64,000 nt of DNA from JAJDIA01 sp031555505 (GTDB lineage: Bacteria; Bacteroidota; Bacteroidia; Bacteroidales; Tannerellaceae): positions 11,378-75,377 of the forward strand of contig JAVBUH010000003.1 in the NCBI GenBank assembly GCA_031555505.1, written 5' to 3'. The translations under genes were made by a program, and so were the position numbers. Every line of letters starts with the position of its first letter. Within the stretch, counting starts at the first letter, position 1. Of the stretch, positions 9,296 through 16,365 are shown one piece after another. The notes under the pieces were generated by a model that saw only the letters and a program-made list of their open reading frames with translations, was not told the DNA's origin and made no database searches.

Positions 9296-10717
9296 ATGAA
9301 CAACAAGTTAACATTACTTTTTGCAGGATCCATACTCTCCGTATCCGGTGCTGCCCAGCAATACACAAACGTTGTGATCATCAACCTCGACGATGTAGGC
9401 TATGGCGATTTCTCCTGCAACGGAGCCTATGGCTATACAACGCCCAACATTGACCGGATGGCATCCGAAGGTGTGCGCTTTACCCACTTCCTGGCAGCCC
9501 AACCGATCAGTGGCGCTTCACGCGCCGGACTGCTCACGGGATGCTACCCCAACCGGATTGGATTCTCCGGCGCTCCGGGGCCTAACTCTGCGTATGGTAT
9601 CCATCCGGACGAAATGACCATGGGCGAGTTGCTGAAACAAAAGGGTTATAGTACAGCTGCATTCGGGAAATGGCACCTGGGCGATGCGCGGAAGTTCCTT
9701 CCCTTACAGAATGGTTTCGACGAATACTATGGTCTGCCCTACTCCAACGATATGTGGCCGTACCACCCGCAACAGGGCGAAGGCTTCAACTTCCCCGACC
9801 TGCCCACCATCGACGGGAACGAGGTTGTTGGATATAACACCGACCAGACCAAGTTTACGACAGACTATACAACACGCGCCGTAAACTTTATCAAGAACAA
9901 CCGGAAGAAACCCTTCCTGGTCTACCTGGCACATTCCATGCCGCACGTACCGCTGGCAGTTTCCGACAAGTTCAAAGGCAAAAGCCAGCAGGGCTTGTTT
10001 GGCGATGTGATGATGGAGATAGACTGGAGCGTAGGTGAAGTGCTGAAAACACTCCGCGAACTGGGTCTGGAAGAAAGTACACTGGTAGTACTTACTTCAG
10101 ATAACGGTCCCTGGGCCAATTACGGCAACCATGCCGGATCGGCCGCCGGACTGCGCGAAGCCAAAGCGACCACTTTCGATGGAGGTAACCGTGTACCCTG
10201 TATCATGTACTGGAAAGGAAAAACCCAACCGGGCTCTATCTGCAATAAGTTGGCTTCGCACATCGATCTCCTTCCTACAGTGGCCGAAATCAGTGGAGCA
10301 CCACTCCCTGCACGCAAGATTGACGGTGTGAGTATCCTCCCCCTGATAAAAGGAGATCAGACGGCCAACCCGCGCGAATCATTCGTCTATTACTATCATA
10401 AGAACGATTTGGAAGCTGTGACTGACGGGATGTTCAAACTCGTATTCCCGCACAAGTACGTGACGTATGCCGCCTACGTACCCGGCAATGACGGGAAACC
10501 CGGCCGCCTGGGGAATGTAGAGCTGCTCAAAGCCGAGCTCTACGACTTGCGTCGTGACCCGGGTGAACGTAACGATGTGATCTCGCAATACCCGGAAGAA
10601 GCAGCCAAGCTGATGCAGATAGCCGATAAGATGCGCGAAGAACTGGGTGATAACCTCACACGTAAGAAAGGAACAGAACGACGTGAACCCGGATTGACCG
10701 CTACTGCGCCCAACTAA
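9296..10717 (+). CDS. S1-family arylsulfatase (serine type)
   Basis: 473 residues from the ATG at 9296, which directly begins a clean signal peptide (MNNKLTLLFAGSILSVSGAA). An in-frame ATG at 9224 would add 24 residues that are not signal-like, so it was rejected. Metal ligands lie in NLDDVGYGDF; the signature SGASRAGLLTG gives Ser72 as the residue converted to formylglycine. FGKWHLGD and TSDNGPW complete the active site. The C-terminal part (TRKKGTERREPGL) is basic. Located in the periplasm by prediction, it should desulfate glycan fragments delivered by the SusC/D pair. The 95-bp gap upstream could hold its own promoter, though none is clear. Confidence 0.92.
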   Translation: MNNKLTLLFAGSILSVSGAAQQYTNVVIINLDDVGYGDFSCNGAYGYTTPNIDRMASEGVRFTHFLAAQPISGASRAGLLTGCYPNRIGFSGAPGPNSAYGIHPDEMTMGELLKQKGYSTAAFGKWHLGDARKFLPLQNGFDEYYGLPYSNDMWPYHPQQGEGFNFPDLPTIDGNEVVGYNTDQTKFTTDYTTRAVNFIKNNRKKPFLVYLAHSMPHVPLAVSDKFKGKSQQGLFGDVMMEIDWSVGEVLKTLRELGLEESTLVVLTSDNGPWANYGNHAGSAAGLREAKATTFDGGNRVPCIMYWKGKTQPGSICNKLASHIDLLPTVAEISGAPLPARKIDGVSILPLIKGDQTANPRESFVYYYHKNDLEAVTDGMFKLVFPHKYVTYAAYVPGNDGKPGRLGNVELLKAELYDLRRDPGERNDVISQYPEEAAKLMQIADKMREELGDNLTRKKGTERREPGLTATAPN

Positions 10718-10725
10718 TAGTCCAC

Positions 10726-12300
10726 ATGTATAAATCACTACTGTTGCAAGCCGGGATCGCCGGGATCTGCCTGTACACCACCGGGTGTACAGACAAATCC
10801 CGGAACGGGCAGGAAGAGCGCCCGAACATCCTCTTTATCCTGTCTGACGATCACACCTCGCAGGCATGGGGTATATACGGCGGTGTACTGGCCGATTATG
10901 TACGGAATGAGCACATCCGCCGGTTGGCCCGCGAAGGCTGTGTGCTGGATAACGCCTTCTGTACCAACTCCATCTCCGTACCCAGCCGTGCCTCCATCCT
11001 GACCGGCGCCTACAGCCACCGAAACGGTGTGTATACGCTGAGTGATGCCTTGTATCCCGAAGCCGACAATATCGCCAAACAACTCCAGGCCGGCGGTTAC
11101 CAGACCGCCCTCTTTGGGAAATGGCACTTGAAGAAGCAACCAGCCGGGTTCGACGATTTCTGCGTCTTCCACGATCAGGGTGAATATTTCAACCCAATCA
11201 TGAAAACGGCCGCCAACTGGGTAGACGACGATGCTGGTCGGCAAGGCGATACCATCCGGGGATTCTCTACGGATATCGTGACAGACAAGACCATCGAATG
11301 GATCCGCAACCGCGATCCGGAGAAGCCTTTCCTGATGATGTGCCACTTCAAAGCTACGCACGAGCCTTGGGATTTTCCCGAACGGATGAAGCACCTGTAC
11401 GATGACGTGGTCTTTCCCGAACCGGCCAACCTGATGGAGTTTGACACATCCGCCTCCGGCCGCACCTTCCCGGGACAACAACTGGAGAACCTTGGCCAGC
11501 GCTGGGAGACGGCCTCCAAAGACCCATCCAAATGGTGGTGCATCTATCCGGAACTACCCTTCACTACACAAGGGATGGATAAAGAGATTGCACGCCGGCA
11601 GATTTACCAGAAACTGATCCGCGACTACTTGCGGTGTGGGGCTGCCATCGACGACAATATCGGCCGCCTGCTCCGCTTCCTGGATGAACAAGGGCTGGAT
11701 AAAAATACAATCGTGGTCTATGTCTCCGACCAGGGCTACTTCCTGGGCGAACACGGTTTCTTCGACAAACGGATGATGTATGAAGAATCGCTCCGTATGC
11801 CGTTCGTGATCCGTTATCCGAAAGAGATACCGGCGGGTACACGCAACAAGGATCTTATATTGAATATAGACTTCGCCTCCCTCCTGGCCGATTACGCCGG
11901 TGTACAGACACCGGCACAATCGCAAGGACACAGTTTTCGTGCCAACCTGCGGGGAGAGACGCCAGCCGACTGGCGACAGGCCATGTATTACCGTTACTGG
12001 ACACAACATGCGATCCGTCCGGCGCACTTCGGTATCCGCAACCACCGGTACAAGTTGATGTTCCTGTATGGCGATCCGCTGCAGACCAAAGGATCTGAAA
12101 AGCAATCGTCTGCGCCTGCCTGGGAGTTCTACGATCTGCAAACCGATCCGTATGAAAACAAGAACCAGTATGCCAACCCGCAATATGCCTCAGTCATTGC
12201 GCAAATGAAAACTGAGTTGCTGAAGCTACGTAAAGAAACAGGAGATACAGATACAGGAAATGTCCGTATGCAGGAAATAATCAGGGAATACTATCAGTGA
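10726..12300 (+). CDS. S1-family sulfatase, predicted lipoprotein
   Basis: 524 residues. The N terminus ends in a lipobox (YTTGC, Cys21), so this sulfatase is probably membrane-anchored, unlike the other two. Metal residues are in LSDDHTSQAWG; the signature SVPSRASILTGAYSHR places formylglycine at Ser84. The SDDHTSQAWGIYGG segment and overall length recall the GlcNAc-6-sulfatase-like group of S1 enzymes, but this is a weak resemblance judged by eye. It begins 8 bp after the previous gene and is followed by a strong terminator, so it closes the glycan operon. Possible roles include desulfation of mucin or heparinoid-type glycans. Confidence 0.9.
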   Translation: MYKSLLLQAGIAGICLYTTGCTDKSRNGQEERPNILFILSDDHTSQAWGIYGGVLADYVRNEHIRRLAREGCVLDNAFCTNSISVPSRASILTGAYSHRNGVYTLSDALYPEADNIAKQLQAGGYQTALFGKWHLKKQPAGFDDFCVFHDQGEYFNPIMKTAANWVDDDAGRQGDTIRGFSTDIVTDKTIEWIRNRDPEKPFLMMCHFKATHEPWDFPERMKHLYDDVVFPEPANLMEFDTSASGRTFPGQQLENLGQRWETASKDPSKWWCIYPELPFTTQGMDKEIARRQIYQKLIRDYLRCGAAIDDNIGRLLRFLDEQGLDKNTIVVYVSDQGYFLGEHGFFDKRMMYEESLRMPFVIRYPKEIPAGTRNKDLILNIDFASLLADYAGVQTPAQSQGHSFRANLRGETPADWRQAMYYRYWTQHAIRPAHFGIRNHRYKLMFLYGDPLQTKGSEKQSSAPAWEFYDLQTDPYENKNQYANPQYASVIAQMKTELLKLRKETGDTDTGNVRMQEIIREYYQ

Positions 12301-12333
12301 GACACGCATTCGACAGCTACCTGATTATAACAC

Positions 12334-12365
12334 CGGAGGGGAAAGCCACAGTGGCTTCCCCTCCG
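12334..12365 (+). terminator. Terminator of the glycan/sulfatase operon
   Basis: CGGAGGGGAAAGCCAC pairs with GTGGCTTCCCCTCCG with a single bulge and a 2-nt loop, followed by TTCATTTTG. It lies 33 bp after the last sulfatase stop and also between convergent genes. Confidence 0.7.
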
Positions 12366-12417
12366 TTCATTTTGTATCATTAGTTGTTCGCTTGAAGCAG
12401 GCACTACGCCTCCAGGC

Positions 12418-12795
12418 TCATTTCCCGGCAGCATCATGCCGTTTCCAGCGAAGCCAGTTGTCCAGTTGCGCGCAGAAGAAGAAGAGGGAGGCGCCACCGG
12501 TTAGGGCAGCCACAAAGGGGGACATCTCTTTCAGCAAAAGGCTAACATCCTCTGCAGCTGACGGTTGGCTCAGCAGCAGGTAACCCAGTCCACCGGCCAG
12601 CAAGAAATAGGCAAGTAATCCGCCCACCATCCAGGCAACCACAGGACGCGAGAAATTATGGGCTTTGCGAACGGTATGCTGTTCCTTCACCACCTGTTTC
12701 ATGATGCGGTTCATCAGCTCGGCCGAAGGTTTTTCCGTCGTCCCTTCCATCAGACGGCGCGTCAGTTTGTCAATTTGTTTGTCTTCCCTTTTCAT
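12418..12795 (-). CDS. Small two-helix membrane protein, possible anti-sigma partner
   Basis: 125 residues. A charged cytoplasmic N terminus (about 1-45, KQIDKLTRRLMEG) is followed by two hydrophobic helices (about 51-74 and 92-112). I recognise no characterised family; it resembles small DUF proteins that follow ECF sigma genes in Bacteroides. Its ATG overlaps the stop of the sigma gene (ATGA, 12792-12795), so translation is coupled. Position and topology suggest that it anchors or restrains the sigma factor; this is inference from context, not from a recognised anti-sigma domain. Confidence 0.65.
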   Translation of the reverse strand: MKREDKQIDKLTRRLMEGTTEKPSAELMNRIMKQVVKEQHTVRKAHNFSRPVVAWMVGGLLAYFLLAGGLGYLLLSQPSAAEDVSLLLKEMSPFVAALTGGASLFFFCAQLDNWLRWKRHDAAGK

Positions 12796-13355
12796 CGGAT
12801 AGTTGCCATTTCTGTGTGCATAATCTGTTGCAATGTCTCGTAGAAACGTTTACGTCCGCGAAACAGTTTTACTTTGATATTGGAAGCCGTTAGTCCCGTG
12901 ATCTGATGGATATCTTCCACCGAACATTCTTCCAGATAATAGAGCGTGAGCAGTAGGGATTCGTCGGCCGAAAGGCGACTGAGCACATCCCGCACAACAG
13001 CTTGCCGGTCTTTCTGTTCCAACAAATCGGTTGCAGATTCAATTTCAGTATCAGTCAACGTATCCGCCCCTGCATCTTCATACGCCACAAAAAAGCGTCG
13101 TTGCCGGTGTGCCGTGAGCGCCGTACGGTAAACGATGCGGTAGAACCAGGTCGAAAATTTACTTTCAAACTGGAAGGCAGGTAATGCCCGGTACATTTTC
13201 ACAAACGCATCCTGTACCACCTCTTCGGCTTCTTCACGGTTTTCCAGGATACGAAAAGCAATGGTATAAGCCATCTTCTCATACTTCGCTACCAGGCAGG
13301 TGAAACTTTGCATATCGCCTGCCAGGATTTGCCTGATCCATTGCTTTTCGTCCAT
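12792..13355 (-). CDS. ECF sigma-70 family RNA polymerase sigma factor
   Basis: 187 residues. Region 2 covers about 10-85 (EEAEEVVQDAFVKMYRALP, then KFSTWFYRIVYRTAL), and region 4 about 125-178 (DESLLLTLYYLEECSVEDI, ASNIKVKLFRGRKR). It is middle gene of a three-gene minus-strand operon: a DUF6249-like membrane protein 9 bp upstream and the small two-helix protein overlapping downstream. No FecR or SusC is nearby, so it probably belongs to the group of sigma factors answering envelope or stress signals rather than glycans. Targets cannot be read from the sequence. Confidence 0.9.
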   Translation of the reverse strand: MDEKQWIRQILAGDMQSFTCLVAKYEKMAYTIAFRILENREEAEEVVQDAFVKMYRALPAFQFESKFSTWFYRIVYRTALTAHRQRRFFVAYEDAGADTLTDTEIESATDLLEQKDRQAVVRDVLSRLSADESLLLTLYYLEECSVEDIHQITGLTASNIKVKLFRGRKRFYETLQQIMHTEMATIR

Positions 13356-13364
13356 CCGCGCCCT

Positions 13365-13760
13365 TTACCTGGAGGGTTTGTTCAGTTCGTAAACATCGTC
13401 GGCATGCTCCATCTTCCGCGAGAGGAAGAAGTAGACGATAAAACCAACGCCTCCGAAAAGGATGGCCATTACAATCAGCGTTAACCCGCTTGCCCAATAA
13501 GAATCCAACAACGGATCTATCAACATTCCAACCAGGAATCCTACAGCAAGGCCAATCATCACCAGTCCATTGCGTAAAGCCGGATAACGGTTGGATTTCT
13601 TTTCCGGTTTCTCAATCTCCTGGGGTATAATACCTCTTTCAATCATCGCAAGGCGTTCGGCATTACGCCCCCGGATATGCACAAAGCCCAGAATTGAGCC
13701 TAAAACCACTGGAACGCCGCATCCAAAAATGATGCCTAAAATAGGAATTACATCGTCCAT
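13365..13760 (-). CDS. DUF6249-like membrane protein
   Basis: 131 residues with three hydrophobic stretches (about 3-27, 66-86, 91-113) and a charged loop (NAERLAMIERGIIPQEIEKPEKK) that contains the MIERG-P motif common in this uncharacterised family. First gene of the operon with the sigma factor and the small two-helix protein. It may help sense membrane state for that sigma factor; this is only a contextual guess. The N-terminal ATG at 13760 begins directly with the first helix. Confidence 0.7.
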   Translation of the reverse strand: MDDVIPILGIIFGCGVPVVLGSILGFVHIRGRNAERLAMIERGIIPQEIEKPEKKSNRYPALRNGLVMIGLAVGFLVGMLIDPLLDSYWASGLTLIVMAILFGGVGFIVYFFLSRKMEHADDVYELNKPSR

Positions 13761-13849
13761 CTCTTTGTCATTTTAATTGTTACTAATCAGCATTTGCATA
13801 TAGGACAACCACAAGCTGAAACCGGTTACAAAAAAAATACATTCTTTTC

Positions 13850-13995
13850 ACTTTCACATCCAAAACCTCCTCTTTCTCACCTCCATTCCCTTATTTTCAT
13901 CAGCGCCCCAGCACCTCCATCCCCCTGTGCATGCCCTCCTCCCAGCCCGCATCCACACCACTCCCACCATCCTGCTTCCCAATCCCAGCAACCGT
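13850..13995. other. C-rich, G-poor tract upstream of sigma operon
   Basis: The plus strand is almost free of G for about 145 bp and rich in CCC runs; the minus strand is correspondingly G-rich. On the minus strand 13921-13948 carries four runs of at least three G with short spacers, close to a G-quadruplex consensus (one spacer is 8 nt). No gene is supported here. It lies upstream of the sigma operon, so it may fall in its leader or promoter region. Confidence 0.4.
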
Positions 13996-14066
13996 AATAA
14001 TCCGTGGCTATCTAGTTCCGACGTATGTGAATGTTTTTTATGTGGTGACATTAATAGTAAATAAGG

Positions 14067-14159
14067 CTATCTTGTAAATAGAAAACAAGAGTAACTCGGC
14101 TCCCCGCCGCCTGTCTAGGCGGGGAGCCAAATTACTCTTGTTTTCTATTTACAAGATAG
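14067..14159. repeat. 93-bp nested palindrome
   Basis: Outer arms 14067-14094 and 14132-14159 are perfect 28-bp inverted copies (beginning CTATCTTGTAAATAG). Inside them sits a perfect 11-bp GC stem, GGCTCCCCGCC (14098-14108) with GGCGGGGAGCC (14118-14128), around the 9-nt loop GCCTGTCTA. Three unpaired bases on each side separate the two stems. It lies 135 bp beyond the stop of the DUF3575 gene and could be its terminator, an RNA stability element or a small mobile-element relic. Confidence 0.85.
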
Positions 14160-14172
14160 TCTTCAAGCTATA

Positions 14173-14240
14173 TTCAAACCCACATAAAAATGCGTTGATT
14201 TACACACCCCCGGATATAAAAAAGTTTTTTTATAAAGGAA
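14173..14240 (+). repeat. Dispersed intergenic repeat, copy A
   Basis: A 32-bp core at 14187-14218 (AAAATGCGTTGATTTACACA followed by CCCCCGGATATA) is identical to the reverse complement of 28881-28912. Flanks TTCAAACCC on one side and a T-rich TTTTTTTATA-A-GG tail on the other also match with few changes, giving about 66 bp of similarity. In both places the element follows the 3' end of a gene and points back toward it. Confidence 0.8.
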
Positions 14241-14294
14241 AACCAACCAAATCTGAAACAACTTTTTTCAGGAAAAGACAATTGGGTTGATCCG

Positions 14295-15995
14295 TTATTT
14301 CAGTTTCCAGATCAGCGACACCCCGGCCTGTGTGGGGCCGAAGATGTTTTTATTGAGACGTTGTTCGTTGATTTTCACGCTTTCGCCGTTTTCACGGTAA
14401 TATTCGTCATACGCGGAGTAGATATAGCCCAGGCCAAGACTGAAATCCATATCGAAATAACGGCTCAGACGGGCACGGTAACCGGCCGTAAAGCCCCCTC
14501 CCATAAAATTACCCTGATAGCCGGTATCGCTCAATTTGATATTGAACTTACCAGCGTGGGCTTCCACGCCAAGGAACCAGCAGTTGTCTTCACCCAGGTA
14601 CCAGCGCAGTTCGGGCGATACCATCCAGAGGCGCAATTTGCGGTCGCCCCCACTCCATTCCGTTCCCGACCAACCGGCATTGAGCAGTATACCGAGGCTT
14701 CCGGAAGGTTTCCATTCCACACCGGCGTTGACCATATTGGCCAGGCGGTACAACAGGTTAGCGCGCAACGACCAGGTACCTTCGGGCTTATTATTCCCAT
14801 TGGCTACAGTGCCGAAGTATGATTTGATCATCTTTTCACGTTCTACGGTATCCGTTTCCTGACTTTCATAGGACGGCTGTTGCACGGCATCTTCCATGGG
14901 GCGGATCGTTTCCGGCTGCGGCGCTTCGTCCAGCGGTTGAGCAGGAACGACTGACGGATCAGAAACGACTAACTCTTCCTGCTGCCGGGGCAGTGCTATC
15001 ACCAGGGCATCCGTTGTTACAGGTTCATCCGTAGTCTTCACAGTTACCGGCTCAGGCTGGTCGGTAGTCAAGACAGGCGCTATATCTATTACCACCTCAG
15101 GCACATCTAGGATCAGCACGTTCATATCCGTTTCGCCTTCGTACGGCACAGCGCGGTTGACTGTATTAAAATTATCTTCTACGAGTCCTTTGCTTTCAAT
15201 CAACCGGGATTTCACACGGTTGGAACGGATCATCGCCATCCGGCGGTTCGCATCCCTGTCTGCTTCCGATGCACAATAGCCCTCCACCCGGATCGTAAGT
15301 TCTTTACGTGACAGTTCCATACGGTAACGATCCAACAAATTGAACAGCCGCTGAAGTTCTTCACCGTTGGTAAATTGTGTATCGTAAAAGATATCATCAC
15401 CCGGCGTGAATTTGAACAGAAAAGTCTGCCTTCCTGTTAGCTGTTGATCCTGCGTAGTTTGTGCTGTTTCCTGCACGGTAGCCGGCTTCATCTCCTGTAC
15501 AGCGGAGGGCTGTTGTTTCGGTTCGTCCCTGACTACCACAGCCGGTTGGTCTACGGCAGGCCGACCGGATACGTGGAGGATGATCACTCCGGCATCCGGT
15601 TCGTTTCCGTAAGCCACGGCGCGATTGGTAGTCTTAAAGTAGTCTTCTACCAGTCCCTTACTCTGGATCAGTCTGGACTTCACGCGGTTGGAGCGTATCA
15701 TCGCCAGCTGGCGATTGGCTTCATTATCCGGTCCCGAGGCACAATAACCCTCCACATAGATCGTAAGCGCGCGACTTTCGATCTGTGTACGGTATTGTTC
15801 GATCAGGTCGAACAGCCGTTGCAGCTCTTCGCCATTGGTGAAGATATTGTCGTAAAAAATATCGTCGCCCGGCGTAAACTTAAATACAAATACTTCTTTA
15901 TCGGTTGATTGGCTTTGATTTCCCGTCTGTGCATGCAGCGATAGCAGCGGGAGTAATAGCAATACGGTTAAAATTATTTTCATCAGGATTCTCAT
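14295..15995 (-). CDS. DUF3575-type outer-membrane protein with two OmpA-like repeats
   Basis: 566 residues with a signal peptide ending near LHAQ (residue 23). Two homologous segments (about 34-145 and 190-298) share FKFTPGDDIFYD, TNGEELQRLF, VEGYCAS and AMIRSNRVKSRLI, and resemble OmpA-like peptidoglycan-binding modules. A Pro/Gln-rich linker (about 300-390) precedes a C-terminal beta-barrel-like part (about 393-566, TWSLRANLLYRLANMVNAGVEW) typical of DUF3575 proteins. Such proteins are often found near fimbrial or polysaccharide loci, but none is adjacent here. Met5 (MKII) is an equally good start. The module duplication is unusual; function is probably structural in the envelope. Confidence 0.75.
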   Translation of the reverse strand: MRILMKIILTVLLLLPLLSLHAQTGNQSQSTDKEVFVFKFTPGDDIFYDNIFTNGEELQRLFDLIEQYRTQIESRALTIYVEGYCASGPDNEANRQLAMIRSNRVKSRLIQSKGLVEDYFKTTNRAVAYGNEPDAGVIILHVSGRPAVDQPAVVVRDEPKQQPSAVQEMKPATVQETAQTTQDQQLTGRQTFLFKFTPGDDIFYDTQFTNGEELQRLFNLLDRYRMELSRKELTIRVEGYCASEADRDANRRMAMIRSNRVKSRLIESKGLVEDNFNTVNRAVPYEGETDMNVLILDVPEVVIDIAPVLTTDQPEPVTVKTTDEPVTTDALVIALPRQQEELVVSDPSVVPAQPLDEAPQPETIRPMEDAVQQPSYESQETDTVEREKMIKSYFGTVANGNNKPEGTWSLRANLLYRLANMVNAGVEWKPSGSLGILLNAGWSGTEWSGGDRKLRLWMVSPELRWYLGEDNCWFLGVEAHAGKFNIKLSDTGYQGNFMGGGFTAGYRARLSRYFDMDFSLGLGYIYSAYDEYYRENGESVKINEQRLNKNIFGPTQAGVSLIWKLK

Positions 15996-16050
15996 TATGG
16001 ATTATTTTAAGTAAGTGTTCTTGCCTTGTGTGATCATCAATAGTAAGATG

Positions 16051-16058
16051 CAAAAATA
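16051..16058 (-). promoter_or_regulatory. -7 box for the DUF3575 gene
   Basis: Read on the minus strand this is TATTTTTG, matching TAnnTTTG. The predicted transcript would start near 16044, about 50 nt before the start codon. Confidence 0.5.
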
Positions 16059-16152
16059 CATCATTTCTGATAATCAGGACATAAAAGTTCCACTCTTTTT
16101 TACAATCCGTCAGTTATTTGGCATAAAGCACTTGCATATTAGAAAAAAAACG

Positions 16153-16160
16153 TATTTTTG
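16153..16160 (+). promoter_or_regulatory. -7 box of the threonine operon leader
   Basis: TATTTTTG matches TAnnTTTG exactly, with TTGC at 16132-16135 as a plausible -33 element (17-nt spacer). Transcription would begin about 16167, a dozen bases before the leader-peptide ATG. This spacing supports expression of the leader. Confidence 0.6.
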
Positions 16161-16178
16161 TCCCTACAATTCGATATA

Positions 16179-16268
16179 ATGAATAAAATGCATCACCTAT
16201 TACCTGTAGGCATCGCCTATTACACATGGGCCCTGATGACCCCCTGGGGGGTTCAGATCTACAAATAA
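16179..16268 (+). CDS. Putative thr operon leader peptide (29 aa)
   Basis: An ATG just downstream of the promoter opens 29 codons beginning MNKMHHLLPVGIAYYTWALM and ending in IYK-stop. It contains two Thr, three Met and two Ile codons, that is, members of the aspartate-derived amino-acid family, but also two adjacent His, two Tyr and two Trp, so it is not as strongly enriched as the enterobacterial thrL. A terminator-like hairpin follows 28 bp after the stop, then thrA 98 bp after the stop. Promoter, small frame, hairpin and biosynthetic operon in this order are the usual layout of ribosome-mediated attenuation. The function is inference. Confidence 0.5.
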   Translation: MNKMHHLLPVGIAYYTWALMTPWGVQIYK

Positions 16269-16296
16269 CAATGGCAGCGGCCAGGCTCTGCGTTGT

Positions 16297-16325
16297 TGCA
16301 ATCCTTCGTATTGCATCTTTTCCCT
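16297..16325 (+). terminator. Attenuator-like hairpin before thrA
   Basis: TGCAAT (16297-16302) pairs perfectly with ATTGCA (16310-16315) around a 7-nt loop and is followed by TCTTTTCCCT. The preceding segment (GCAG at about 16274 with CTGC at about 16288) can form another, neighbouring hairpin. The stem is short, so strength is doubtful. Confidence 0.4.
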
Positions 16326-16365
16326 AATCCTTTTTATTCATTCACCATTTCAACATTCAGCATAC

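Noticed and set aside
10738..11481. Long open frame (247 codons) antisense to the third sulfatase
   Set aside because: It lies wholly within a well-supported sulfatase gene, has no recognisable motif and reflects codon bias of the sense gene.
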